Origin: Ochotona curzoniae
Lineage: Eukaryota > Chordata > Mammalia > Lagomorpha > Ochotonidae
Reading direction: 5' to 3'
DNA: 64,000 nt
NCBI RefSeq assembly: GCF_017591425.1
Contig: NW_024466416.1
Coordinates: 248,001-312,000 of the forward strand
In this document: positions 1-11,005 of the stretch, in pieces
How the letters are laid out: each line of letters starts with the position of its first letter
Position numbering within the stretch: the first letter of the stretch is position 1
The notes under the pieces: model-generated
The model's database searches: none
What the model was told of the DNA's origin: nothing
What the model saw: only the letters and a program-made list of their open reading frames with translations
Translations under genes and position numbers: made by a program

Positions 1-55
1 CTCTTCCAGAGTCAATGAATCTACACCAAGGCCCCAGATCCTTTCCTGCCTCTGA

Positions 56-366
56 ATGTGCTCCCTAAGAGTCAAATGTTGGAAACTAAATCCCCAATGC
101 AACAGTGTGGGGAGGTGTGGCCCAAGAGGAAGTGTTTAGGTTGCAAAGGCTCTGCTTTCAAGAATGGCTAAATGTTGATTATAAACAGACTTGTTGCTGC
201 CAAGTTTGTCTTCTTGTCCTATGTTGTCCTGCCTTCTGCCACAGGATGATGGAGCAAGAAGGCCCTTTTCAACACCTTGATCATGAATTCCCAACCCCCA
301 GAACTGTAAGAAGTAAATCTCTGCTCTTTATAAGTCATCCAGTCTGGGGTGTTCTGATATAATAGC
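56..366 (+). mobile_element. MaLR-type LTR (MST/MLT1-like), 3' portion
   Basis: The stretch has the typical order of a mammalian MaLR LTR: GTTGGAAACTAAATCCCCAATG near the start (quoted only in part), then GGGAGGTGTGGCCC-type sequence, then a pyrimidine-rich middle, then CCCCCAGAACTGTAAGAAGTAAATC, which contains the degenerate polyadenylation region, and finally TCATCCAGTCTGGGG and GTTCTGATATAATA. The orientation is + and so antisense to ARHGEF11. No retroviral coding sequence is attached. The subfamily cannot be assigned by eye. Confidence 0.7.
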
Positions 367-795
367 CCCAAACTAAGAAATTTCCTCTCTGAAATTTTAT
401 TTCATTTTCTGTATTAAGTAACTCAAACGCTGAGTGTGCACCCTATTCTGTGCCAATGCCACAATGACTTTTGAACCAGGATGGACTATGCAAGGTCATT
501 AACTGGTTTTTTTTCCCCTATCATCTACTCAGATACGAGGTTTCTGATAGTCAGAAGGCCAAGGCAGGAGAGATGGGCAGGTCCAGGCTCCACAAAGAGG
601 AGGTGCGGTTTATTTGAATTATGTCTAGATATGGAGCCTATGGAACTGTATTATTAAATAAACAAATAAAATGGACTGGATTAAGAGCTTTTGATGAAAA
701 GTAAGTAAGAGATGCTAGGTACAAAATATTTTCTACTATTTAAGGTTACAACTCACATAGAGGTTGAAGCAGTTTTGACCAGTAAAAACTGACTT

Positions 796-1032
796 TATTT
801 TTTAAATTGTTTATTTGAAAGGCAGAGTGACAGAGAAGCAGAAAGAGAGAAGGAAAGACAGAGTGATAGATTCATCTTCCATCTGCTGGTTCACTCTCCA
901 AATGGTTGTAACAGTGGTGAGTTAGCCAGGTAGAAGCCACAAGACTGGAAAAATAGCAATGAACTGGTACTCTGATACAGGATACTGGTGACATAAGTGG
1001 TGGCTTAACTTGCTGTGCTACAACATGGGCTG
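796..1032 (-). mobile_element. CSINE, old and internally deleted
   Basis: The reverse-oriented CSINE tail (TTTATTTGAAAGGCAGAGTG) and the segment TCATCTTCCATCTGCTGGTTC are recognisable. The middle is shortened, and the head ends near 1032 with a degraded GTGGCTTAACTTGCTGTGC. The divergence marks it as one of the older copies in the window. Confidence 0.8.
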
Positions 1033-1504
1033 CCATTACAGTTTTAAACAACTTGTATTCCTAGTTTAACTTGCCTCTGAAAAAATACAAGAAACATAAC
1101 AGCTAAAACAAGTTAATGAAAAGCATAACAATCACATTGTAAATATGCCCCTTATGATCATTAAATCTGTAAGTTGTACTTATCTGATACAAACAAAACT
1201 CCCATAAGGCTTATCTATATGTTTCTAATGCAAAAGAAAGAATACAGAGATGACTAGATTTTAGTTTGGCTTTTCATTGTAAGATCAAGACTATCCTCAT
1301 CTCAAGTATAGTGTTGTTTATGGAAGAGTATTTGCAAATAGCTTTGAAACTCTCTTATATAGCTATCTAGAAAATAAAGCAGGATAAGAAAGAGCTGCCT
1401 TACTGGGATGTATGAAACATGTGAGGCGACTTCTAATAACTGACTTTAAAGAAACCCACAATTCTTTAGAGTAAAGGAATTTGACGGCAGTTCCCAGATC
1501 TCAG

Positions 1505-1625
1505 TAAGCCTGAAAATCACTGGGGGAACTTGTTAACTGTATTCCTTGGCTCCCTTGCTAGACAATTTAGTTCTAGGGCTGGGCCTAGGGAATAAGAATT
1601 TCAATCATCTTCCAGCCTATGATGT
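1505..1625 (+). repeat. MER5-like DNA transposon fragment
   Basis: The run AAAATCACTGGGGGAACTTGTTAA, followed by GGGCTGGGCCTAGGGAATAAGAATTTC, follows the order of the MER5A-type hAT non-autonomous element, whose consensus has AATCACCTGGGGATCTTGTTAAAATGC and GGGGCCTGAGATTCTGCATTTC. The call is by eye and the borders are rough. Confidence 0.5.
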
Positions 1626-3152
1626 AGGTACAACAAAGACTATACTTCAAGAAACAGAACTAAAGAAACCTAATCTCTGGAAAAGTCAGTAACAATTGCT
1701 TTATTACCCTTGCAGTTTTAATACCAATCCAAAAGAAGTCTCTCCTCTCCTACCCAGTTCACACATTTTCTCTTTCCCTCCCTCTTGTATGTGGATGCTT
1801 GTTCACTCTTGCCAAAACTCTTATTTTACTGCAAGTCATCTTTTTGTTCTTTGGGTCTGACTCTGCTAAGCCTCAGACAAGTGAAAAAAAAAAAAAAGAG
1901 TTGAATCCGCATTTCTCCAGGGTAGACTTCACATGTTCTGTGTCAGACAGACCACAGAGGCACAGCAAGTCACCGGCAGCTTCTTAAGTTTGGTCTCACT
2001 TTGTAAAAGAACCTTGAGAAGTTAATAAGGCACATAACACAACTATCTTTTCAGAGTCTTACCCTAGGGTTTGAAAAACAAATCCCTCCTTCTGATAAAA
2101 ATTTAATTCTGGAATGTATGAAGTCATAATTATTTATATTCCTGTATGATCTATACACCTCATTTTGGTCATAATTTTGAAATTCTTTTCATTTTTCTTG
2201 TAAATACACCCTAGCCTTTTCTCCAACATTACTACCAGTATATTTTTCCTTTCCTTTTTATTCCTGGTGTGAAATGGCAAGCCTGCTCCTTACCCTTTCT
2301 CATGTTCTCCAACAAATCAAGCCTATGATGCTTCTCCATGTTGCTGGCCCAGCCCATTTGCTACATTGAAGTTGTCCCCGTGTATTTGTGTTGCATTCGT
2401 TTGTACCCTATCTTTCTCTTCAGCCTGGATTACCAACTATGTCCCCACACCTGGCACATGACAGTCCTTTGATGGTACACAGCTTTTCTATATACAATGT
2501 ATTACTGGATGGACCTGCTTGCTAAACTCTTTCCCTCTATCTGTGTTTTAATTCCATCCTTCAAACTATTCCTGAAGTTCTATTTCCTCTAAGGAGGCTC
2601 CTAAACTGACCAGAAGGGGGGGGAACCCCACTCAAACAAACCCCATTTTCTCTAAAGTAATGTCTGAGACAATTTACCTTTTGGTAATTTATTGATGTAT
2701 TTGCAAATGTATTCTATAACCATTTGCATTATTGTCTTTACTGTAAATGTCTGAGGAAAGTGCCTGCACCACCCCATCCCCCAAACCCTGCACCACCACA
2801 GCCAAGGTAAAGGTAATAATGAATACAGGAGGCCTCTGTGATTCCTACCCAGCGATCTCCTAACCCAGTCTCAAAGTACTCCCTTTCATGACAATCAGGC
2901 ATCTATCTAATGCTCTGAGAACTAGCTGGTTTGCACTTTCCGAATGGGGAAGCAAGTATGTGATGTGGTCCCCAGAAATGTGATCTAGTGGCTTAGCACT
3001 GTGATGACTTTGCCAGATATGTGCAGGAACCTGTTTTAGAGTAATTCATTCAGGCCATCCAGAACTTCCTGGGAACCTCAGAAAAGGAGGGTCTCCAAGC
3101 CATACTGCACTGCCACATCTAGTGCAGGGCAGCAGAAGGAAGCAGCACTCAC

Positions 3153-3251
3153 CAGGCCGCACAGACTGCACCAGAACAATGCGATCCCCACTGACGGTGA
3201 AGCCGAAGCCATGCTGGTCCTTCTGGATGATGACACAACGCTGAACAAGGC
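3153..3251 (-). CDS. ARHGEF11: ARHGEF11 coding exon: N-terminal half of the PDZ domain
   Basis: This exon encodes the start of the PDZ domain of PDZ-RhoGEF, a RhoA-specific guanine nucleotide exchange factor that links G12/13-coupled receptors and plexin-B receptors to actomyosin contraction. On the minus strand a TCTTGCCAG acceptor precedes it and a G|GTGAGTGC donor follows. The 99-nt exon enters after the first base of a Gly codon and leaves after the first base of the next Gly codon. It reads LVQRCVIIQKDQHGFGFTVS, then GDRIVLVQSVRP. The GFGF loop, which binds the C-terminal carboxylate of partners such as plexin-B and LPA receptors in this family, is intact, and there is no stop. The sequence matches my memory of human ARHGEF11; the paralogue ARHGEF12 differs after QKD. 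The exon supplies beta-strands A to C; the rest of the PDZ and the RGS-like, DH and PH domains lie outside the window. Confidence 0.96.
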
Positions 3252-3375
3252 CTGGCAAGAGGTAAGAAACAGAGAAGCAGGTTCAGTAGGCAGAGTTACT
3301 GAAAGTCAGTGTATGCAAGCCAAGGCCAACCTAGGAAAGCTCCAAGTTAACGTCTTCCTCAAGAAGCCTCTTCTG

Positions 3376-3660
3376 AGCTAGCGCTGTGACACAGCAAGTA
3401 AACCTGCCACCTGCAGTACCCATATTCTATTTGGGTACTGGTTTGAGTCCTGGCTGTTCCACTTATGAACCAGCTCTCTACTAATGTGCCTAGGAAAGCA
3501 GTGGAGGATACTCAAGTGCTTAAATCCCTGCATCCACATGGGAAACCATGGCCTGGTCCAGTTCTAGATGTTACAGCCATTAGGGAGTGGACCAGTGGAT
3601 GAACGACTCCTCTCTCTGTAACTCTACTTTTAAAATATACAAAATAAAGCTTTTATTTTT
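3376..3660 (+). mobile_element. CSINE, old copy
   Basis: It runs from GCGCTGTGACACAGCAAGTAAAC through TGGAGGATACTCAAGTGC to CTCTCTCTGTAACTC and an AAAATAAAGC tail. It lies about 125 bp upstream (transcript sense) of the PDZ exon acceptor, in antisense orientation, so its A-rich tail becomes a T-rich tract in the pre-mRNA. Confidence 0.85.
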
Positions 3661-4154
3661 AAAAGATTTCTCTTTTCTTAAAAAAAAAAAAAGTCTTTTC
3701 AGCTAACCAAATTTCCCACACTTTTCCTGTTCAAACACAATTCAGTGATGTGACTCCTTCGGTGACTGGCAAACTCTTGTAACCTACTTTGTATTCTATA
3801 CAAAAAACAATTCTTCTCTGAGATCCTGAATGCTTATGTCTCTTTGAATGTTTGGTTGGTTTGGATGAGACTGGCTAAGGAAAAGGCAAGTTACAGCCAG
3901 TGAATGTAACAAGAATAGCAACTGAGAGCCAGATAACTCACACAGGGAGACTAAGGGCTTAATCTTTGTCAAATCGAAAGAAAGGGAAAAAAATCTTTTT
4001 ACTTACATGAACATACATATGCAGAGCTTTAAAAAAAAACTAGACATAAATAAATAAGCCATGACTATGAGAGTCTCCAACCCTGTGTGTACATGTGAGG
4101 CTGCGTGGCTACATCCTGTAAATGATTACAACATGCAACTCTCAATTTAAAGCA

Positions 4155-4335
4155 TAATTGGTCTCAAGTCCTGAATCTGTGTCCAACAAACTTGTGCACT
4201 TGACCAAGTTACTTAGCCTCTCTATGCCTCAGGTTCCTCATCTGTAAAATAATGATAATCAAATGCATTTTCTACAGTTGACATAAGGATAGTTTATATA
4301 AAATTAGTAACACAATGCCTATTATGCACTAAGTA
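4155..4335 (+). repeat. MIR SINE
   Basis: The MIR core is visible in order: GACCAAGTTACTTAGCCTCT, then ATGCCTCAGGTTCCTCATCTG, then TAAAATAATGATAAT. MIRs are ancient mammalian tRNA-derived SINEs. This copy is antisense to ARHGEF11 and ends close to the donor of the linker exon. Confidence 0.8.
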
Positions 4336-4406
4336 TAGGGACTAAGTTATTTTACATTTGGCTATCCATATACCTGTGTCCATGTGTGACTGCCCAAGAA
4401 AGTTAC

Positions 4407-4498
4407 CTGTTGTTTCAGAGGTATCAGAGGGCTGGCGATGATGGGAAGGAGACTTTCGTTCAGGTGCAGAATCTCCCAGAGAAGACAGGCTACTTAAC
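4407..4498 (-). CDS. ARHGEF11: ARHGEF11 coding exon: serine-rich N-terminal linker
   Basis: This 92-nt exon encodes the short Ser-rich segment between the initiator exon and the PDZ domain of PDZ-RhoGEF. On the minus strand a pyrimidine tract ending TTTCTTTCCCAG precedes it and GTAACTTTC follows. The first base completes an Arg codon from the upstream exon, and the last base opens the Gly codon completed by the PDZ exon. The product reads LSSLSSLGDSAPERKSPSHH, then RQPSDTSETT. From memory human ARHGEF11 has Ala where this has Thr (PSDASETT); otherwise the two look the same. The upstream exon, which encodes the short peptide ending IDR in human, was not found in the window. Nothing is broken in this exon. 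The family is very clear. Confidence 0.95.
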
Positions 4499-4795
4499 CT
4501 GGGAAAGAAAAACAACAGTGAGCTGGTACGGAGAGGACAAGCTTGTAATGCAATGAGGCTCTGTTGAAATGGACCCTGAATCTTGGATAATGAGTTTGAC
4601 TCAACCACCCAGTAACTGCTCAATCTAGGGGAATTAGCCATCTCTGCACTACTGTTGACACCACCAGCTGGCATGCAAGCATGATGTCTTTTAACAGCCA
4701 GTAAGAAGTGAAGGGAAATTGCACTTCCTGGAATCAGGTGACAGACAACAGCAAGAAGAGAATACGCACATATATGCATGCTTGTTGGGTCTTAC

Positions 4796-4810
4796 CAGGT
4801 TGCAAGGGGG
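4796..4810 (-). other. Candidate 15-nt in-frame microexon of ARHGEF11 (prediction)
   Basis: On the minus strand a long pyrimidine-rich tract (about 4811-4866) ends in TTTGTTCTGTCAG and is followed by CCCCCTTGCAACCTG, then a strong donor GTAAGACC. Entered with two bases AG from the initiator exon and spliced to the linker exon, it reads Ser-Pro-Leu-Ala-Thr-Trp before LSSLSSL, with no stop. Its length is a multiple of three and its phase matches both neighbours. I know of no annotated ARHGEF11 exon here. It could also be an unused decoy pair of splice sites. Confidence 0.35.
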
Positions 4811-7264
4811 CTGACAGAACAAACGAAGCAGCAGGGAAAATGAATGCAAGAAAAAGACAGGGAAAAAACAGCTAGTTAGTTTTAGGTGATGATTTGCAAA
4901 GCAAGAGGATACTGGAGGGAAGGACATGGTGGGTCAAACATACAAAAGGACTGCATGCACAAAGCAGAGGACTTAACTAGCTATGGCAGAGAAAAGCCCC
5001 CACTTTAGTTTCACCTTACTGTCCTTCAAAAGTTCAATCTCTCCAAAACAGTGTTCTCCAGAAGTATAACTGGGTATTGAGCACTAACCATAGAGTAATT
5101 GGCAGTTTACACACTTTTCTAAAAAGAAGAGGTAGGACAATGGCTCATCCCCTGAAAGTTACATTTATTTTTGGATACCAAGGGAGAACAGACACCTGAT
5201 CTGTTTGGGGATGGTATTCTAACCACATATTCAGCCCATTCTCACAGTCAGTTGAGACATCTTGTTTAGAAACTAGGGAGCCTAAAATCTTATACCATTA
5301 ATGATTATCCACTCCAAGATTCATTGTTTGATCCCATCTTTAACTGGGACCCTTATAAGAACAGAAAAAGTGGCTCTCTTTTAGAAAAGCAAGTAAGTTG
5401 CTAGCTCTCCAATCAATAGTTGTTGCTCCTCAAAAAGGGGGCAATTCCTCTCTCCTGTCCCCTAAAGATGACTCAGCAGCAGTCATGCAAACACAGTATA
5501 TAACGGCAAAATCTAGAAAATCCGAGCATTCCTAACAGGGGAGTGATCAAATCAATTACTATCCATAGAGTGTGGTTCTACATAAGAATGAGGAGGCTTT
5601 TATATACAATAAGGGACGAAGTCCAAATACTATTAATTAAAAATAAAAGCAATAAGACACAGAATCATGAGGACAAGAAAAAAATCAGGTAAACAATAGA
5701 AAAATAATTTATTGATATATATGCTATATATTTGTTTACACATGAGAAAACATCTATAGTACCTCTGGAAGGACATAAACACCTAATATCAGCTGTCTGA
5801 GGAGGGCAATGGGGTGGCTGAGGCAAGCGGCCAGACGTGGAGATTTTTGCTACATTCTCTTTGGCATTCCTACATTCTAAACCAAGTGCCGATATCATCG
5901 ATTCAAACAACAGATGCAAAGGAAGGGGTCATCTTCCCCCTCTCTGTGGCACGCCTCTTACCTGGACAGGTGAGACTGCTTTTTACTGGCTGATCTTTGG
6001 GTCAAACAGAGAAGGACATCAAGGAAGAGAGCGTAGGGCCCAGGAGAGAGCGGTGCAGGGAAGGAGGAAGAAAGGGAAAGAAAAACAAAACACCACATAA
6101 ACCAGACAAGACACTGCAGATGGCTGGTTCAAAAGAAAAACCACAAGTAAACCTATGAAGGATTCAGAGGTGGAAAATGGCCACTAAGCTTACTGAAATG
6201 TAAATGTGCCCAGGTCCCTTCACTGCTTCAAGGTTTCAGAGCTTCCCCAGGGCCTTTGGAGAAAGGTGCTCTTGTCTTTCTTTAGGCAAAGCCTTCGACT
6301 AAGTGCCCTCCAACATCTCAACGGCTCCCAGATCCAAGGCTTCCTAAAGCACAAACACCAACTGGCACTCTTTGCTCACAGTGTCTGTGAAGTTGCACAG
6401 GTAAGGTGGAAAGGCACACGGAGGCAGAAACAGGCAGAGACGGGCTCTCCGACTGGTGTTCACGAGTCCCAAGTCTTAAGGACTCAGTCCTGTTCTTGGT
6501 CTTGGCTTTTTTTTACTGTTTCTTTCACTTGCTACAGTTTCTGGCCTCTGCCTTTGCCCACACTGCTCTTTCTTCCTACTATTCCCTACCACTGCACTTA
6601 AGCCAGAGAAGAAGGTAAGCTTCCAGGAGCAAGAACTTCTGGCTTCCTTCAAGTTATTCTTTACCCTACTGCATCATTTACCTGTTTACACTCCTCTTCC
6701 CCGCCCAGGGTGAAGATTCTGCTTAGTTCATTGTTTAATAAATTCTGTTCTAGAATCCAGATCTGTGCTAATAGATACATTAAAAAAATTTAAGCACAAT
6801 TTAAACTTCAGTTTCTTAGTTATTTTACTCATATCTCAAGTGCTTCATAGCTCATATAGCTAGTGGTTACTACACTGAACAGTGAAAAATAGAACACATC
6901 CATCGCTGCGGAGAGTTCTACTGCGTAGTGCTGCTTTAGACACTTTCAGGCCTGAGGGATACAGAATGCACTACACACGGTCACATGCAGCTCGTTAATG
7001 TGGAAAATATACAGAGGTCTGCAAAAACACGTTTGCAGCAATGGCCTTCCAGGTCACAGAGGGATTCACACAGCAGAGAGCTTCACAAGTCTTTTGTACC
7101 AGCTCCCATGATGTATCTACTATACCCAGCCTGCCACTAGGGCTCAGGTTGAAAAAATAATCTTTGTTTTGCTTTGTTCTTTTCCCTGGCAGGAAGCCGA
7201 CCCCATAAAGTACAGAAGATGGGTTCTTCACTTGGTAACTCTCTATCTCTTTTCTTTTTTTTGG
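4811..7264 (-). other. Intron segment free of CSINEs next to the linker exon
   Basis: Apart from the candidate exon at 5962-5994, nothing here is a recognisable gene. The stretch holds no CSINE, although the window averages roughly one every 1.2 kb. It contains a long run of pyrimidine on the minus strand (about 6010-6090) and moderately G+C-rich sequence around 6400-6470. Open frames in this stretch are short and show no family resemblance. Confidence 0.5.
5962..5994 (-). other. Candidate 33-nt in-frame cassette exon of ARHGEF11 (weak prediction)
   Basis: On the minus strand CTGTCCAG is followed by an excellent donor, GTAAGAGG. Upstream, GACCCAAAG could be an acceptor, giving a 33-nt exon that reads SASKKQSHLS between two split Arg codons, in phase with both the upstream IDR-type exon and the linker exon. 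The acceptor is poor (A at -3), although a long pyrimidine-rich stretch lies further up (about 6010-6090). The next possible acceptor, ATCAG, would bring a stop codon into frame. Confidence 0.2.
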
Positions 7265-7582
7265 CTTAAGATTTATTTTATTGGAAAGTCAGATATACAG
7301 AGAGAAAGAGAGAAGAGAGAAAGATCTTCTGTCTGTTGGTTCACTCTGCAAGTGGACACAATGGCCAGAACTGAGAAGATCCAAAGCCAGGAGCTTCTTC
7401 CGGGTCTCCCATGTGGGTTCAGGATCCCAATCCTTTGGGTTTTCCTCAATTGCCTTCCCAGACCACAAGTAGGGAACTGGAAGACCACTGGTGCAGCCGG
7501 GATATGAACTGGAATCCATATGGGATCCTGGTGTATGCAATGCTAGGATTTTTAGCCACTGAACCATCATGCTGGGCCCAAC
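7265..7582 (-). mobile_element. CSINE
   Basis: The tail is on the left (AAGATTTATTTTATTGGAAAG) and the head on the right (CATCATGCTGGGCCC). It is moderately diverged and essentially full length. It is the first of three reverse-oriented pieces lying side by side. Confidence 0.9.
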
Positions 7583-7589
7583 CTCACCC

Positions 7590-7986
7590 CACTTTTAAAA
7601 TATTTTATTTTTATTGGAAAGCCAGATTTACAGAGAGGAGAAACAGAGAGAGAGAATCCTTTTTTCTTTTTTTAAAGATTTACTTATTTTACTTAAAAAA
7701 GTTATAGGAGATGGGGGGCAAACAGAGAGCTAGATCTTCCAAACACTGGCTGATTCCCCAAACAGCCACAACAGCCAGAGTTGGACTGGTCTGAAGCAAA
7801 GAGCTTCTTCTAGGTGCTTCTGCTGGGCACAGGGGCCCAAGGTTTTGGGTCATTCTCTATTTCTTTCCCAGGCCATAAGCAGGGAGTTGGATCAGAAGTA
7901 GAGCAGCTGAGACTAGAACCAGTGCCCATATGGAATGCTAACTTTGCAGGAGGAGGATTAGCTTGCAACATCAAAACATCAGCCCA
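7590..7986 (-). mobile_element. Two adjoining reverse CSINE pieces: a 3' fragment and a fuller copy
   Basis: Positions 7590-7655 are only the tail half of a CSINE (ATTTTATTTTTATTGGAAAGCC to CAGAGAGAG). It is cut at the T-rich tail of a second, fuller reverse copy that runs from about 7665 (TTTTTTTAAAGATTTAC) to 7986 (CAACATCAAAACATCAGCCC). The arrangement suggests that the second inserted into the first. Confidence 0.75.
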
Positions 7987-8094
7987 ACCTGGTAACTCTT
8001 AATCTCAGTGGGCTTACATTTGAGCTGGACATGGGCAGTTCCACATAGTTGGAAGCAAATGATCGTCCCATACCCAGCTTGTTAGAACTGTTAG

Positions 8095-8645
<551 letters not shown>

Positions 8646-8650
8646 TACAG

Positions 8651-10678
8651 AACTAGGCAGGTATGATGGGGAACAAGGAGAGTACAACAAAATTAAGTAA
8701 AAGACACAATATTTTTCTGAGAGCTTAAAGGGGGAGAAAGAAAAACAAATGAATAAAAAAAAAAAAAACCCTGAAACAAAACAAATCATGGAACCAGAGG
8801 AAATGCCTAAGGAAGGGATGGAAAGGATGAACAGAGTATTGAGTCACTGAGCTTTGCGTCTGAGCACAGATGTGGGAGGGTAAAATCTGAGAGACAAGGG
8901 AGTCGAGAAGAAAGTAGGGAGTCTGGCATAAAATGGAAATAGGTAATCAGGGAAAAAGATTTTAATGATGACCCTCTCCTTTCCATCAAGCCTTGGTAGT
9001 AGAACTTGGATTCCACTCAGCCTATCCTAGGGGCATGGTGGAGGCCCTGGAGAGGGGCATTCCCCACCCACCTCAAATTTGTGTTCTCCAAATGGTACCA
9101 CCGAGACAGACTTTCTGATTCAATTTCTTGGTTATTTCCTGTATCCTGTGCTGGTCCTTGTTAACCATTCCCACAGCAGCTCCTTCCAGTATGTTGGCAC
9201 CCACCACTTTTAGCTTTTTGCCTACTGCCTCAAGCTTGGACTACTGAAAAACACATTCCCACTGTACAGTCCACCCAGCTTGCCACCTCAACACGTTAAT
9301 TTTTCCTAACACCATTCCCCTCTCTCTCCCCTCCCTGCTAACCCCTATAATTTCTATTATTACCATCTATATAGAGAGATACACAGGTAATAACAGCTCA
9401 GTACTAAAGACCTTTCATCATATGGATTCAAGCAAATTTCATAGATTGTCTAACTTAAACCTACTTCTGCTGGACTCTAAGAGGTGCCATGTTCACTCCC
9501 ACCTGACTTGTGCTAGCCTCCACTGCTTCTCCTTTCTACCCATCTCCTACTCCTTTAGCCAGGTCTTGGTTAAATGGCATTGACTCCATGAAGCTATCCC
9601 TGGACACTGCAGCCTACACATCATTTACTCCTACATTTTATTTAGGAAACTTTCAAACTCCACTCAATTTGAGGGAGCAGCATAGGAAATACCCACACAT
9701 CTCTCATCTAGACTCAAAAATTAACACTGACACCTATGTTTTATCACTCTCTCTATATATATTTTTATTCTCACTTCAAGGTGGTAGATATATTTTACCC
9801 CTAAGCATTTAGCACATATTCCCTAAGAACCTTGAAATTCTCCAACATAATCACAATATCATCAACACACCCAATGAAGTCAATCTTTATAGTTTTAGTT
9901 TTTACACATAATTGTGTAAATTTGATATACAATGTGATGTTTCACTATATATACATATACACATTGTGCAATGACCAGAGTAATTAGCATATATGTATGT
10001 GATTATATATGTGTGTGTATAAATATATACATATCACCTGAAATATTGTCATAATCTGGTAAAAACACTCAGAATCTAGTGAGTTTCATTTTGACACACT
10101 ATTATTTAATGCACAGTACATATTTAAATTTCCCCAATTGTCTTTTTTAATGTTCTTTATAGCTGTTCCCCAAATTCCTCAATTCAAGATCTCCTTTCTT
10201 GGTCTCTCAAAACACTGACATTCAACTGACAGTGCCTTTGATTCAATGGCTTGCACTCTGGATCTGTCTGATATCTCATCACAATGAGATTCAAGTGGAC
10301 CATTTTAAAATAGTATTGTATACTGTGGTGTGTCTAATCTGCCTCTGTCGATACTGCTAGGTTCCCACCTGAATTAGTGAGAAATCTGCAGGGTGCTATT
10401 TTGAGACTATCTGATTATCCTGTTCTCTAACAACTTCTCCCTCTATACTTTCACTGTGCATCGATGATCACTGCCTGAACCACTTTTGCACTAGTGGCTG
10501 CAAAATAGTAATCTATTAATCCCAGCCTTCCATCTACTTTTATTTACCAGTATTTTTTTTTTTTTAATATATAAAGAGAAGTTAATTCGATTCATTTCTG
10601 GAGCAGTGCTACCAAGTCACAATCCTTTTTCCACCAAAGTAATGTATTAAATAGTCGATTATATTAAAAAAAAAAAAA
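8651..10678. other. SINE-free intronic stretch with L2-like and AT-rich L1-like remnants
   Basis: No gene is visible. Positions 9490-9640 (CATGAAGCTATCCCTGGACACTGC) resemble the 3' part of an ancient L2. Positions 9880-10190, with many TATATA/CATATA runs and a TTCCCCAATTGTCTTTTTTAATG stretch, resemble the 3' UTR of an ancient L1. Both calls are weak. Confidence 0.4.
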
Positions 10679-11005
10679 AGAGCAGATTTGTGACCTAGCA
10701 GTTAAGCCATGTTAATAGATGTCTGCCTCCCATATTCGAGTGCCTGGATTTCAGGACTGTCTCCAGCTCCAATTCAGTTTCCTGCTAAAGCAGACTCTTG
10801 GAGGCAGTGATGATGGCTGAAATGATTTTATTTCTGCCACTCAAATGAGAAACCTGGAATGAACTCGCAGGGCCTGGCTTTTGCCCTGTGAGCTGTTGCA
10901 GGCCTTTGGGGAGTGAACCCAAGCAGATGGTAGCTCTCTATGTCCTTCTCTGCGTCATTTAACTCTCTTGAACTTCTTCTTCTTTTTTTTTTTTTTTTAA
11001 ATAAA
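10679..11005 (+). mobile_element. CSINE, very old copy
   Basis: The order of CSINE landmarks holds (CTAGCAGTTAAGCC, then GAGGCAGTGATGATGGCT, then TTGGGGAGTGAACCCAAGCAG), but the copy is heavily diverged. It ends at a T-rich run at 10981-10999. Two mononucleotide tracts flank it. Confidence 0.7.

Larger units (their letters stand above)
1..3152 (-). other. ARHGEF11: ARHGEF11 intron downstream of the first PDZ exon (partial)
   Basis: This is the intron that follows the exon ending at 3153; its donor reads GTGAGTGC on the minus strand. I looked for the next PDZ exon, which should encode a segment like GGAAMKAGVKEGD, and found nothing matching on the minus strand, so the acceptor is outside the window. 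The intron holds a MaLR-type LTR at the far left, one degraded CSINE, a MER5-like fragment, and weak L2-like stretches around 2350-2480 and 2500-2780. The rest, 371-795 and 1033-1500 included, shows no gene that I can support. Confidence 0.8.
3252..4406 (-). other. ARHGEF11: ARHGEF11 intron between the linker exon and the PDZ exon
   Basis: This 1155-bp intron runs on the minus strand from donor G|GTAACTTTC at 4406 to acceptor TCTTGCCAG ending at 3252. The intron phase is the same on both sides (one base into the Gly codon). It contains a + strand CSINE near the acceptor and a MIR near the donor. Nothing else in it looks like an exon. Confidence 0.93.

Noticed and set aside
4342..4779. 145-residue minus-strand frame as a stand-alone gene.
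   Set aside because: Only the 92 nt between the splice sites are coding (ARHGEF11 linker exon). The remainder is read-through into introns.
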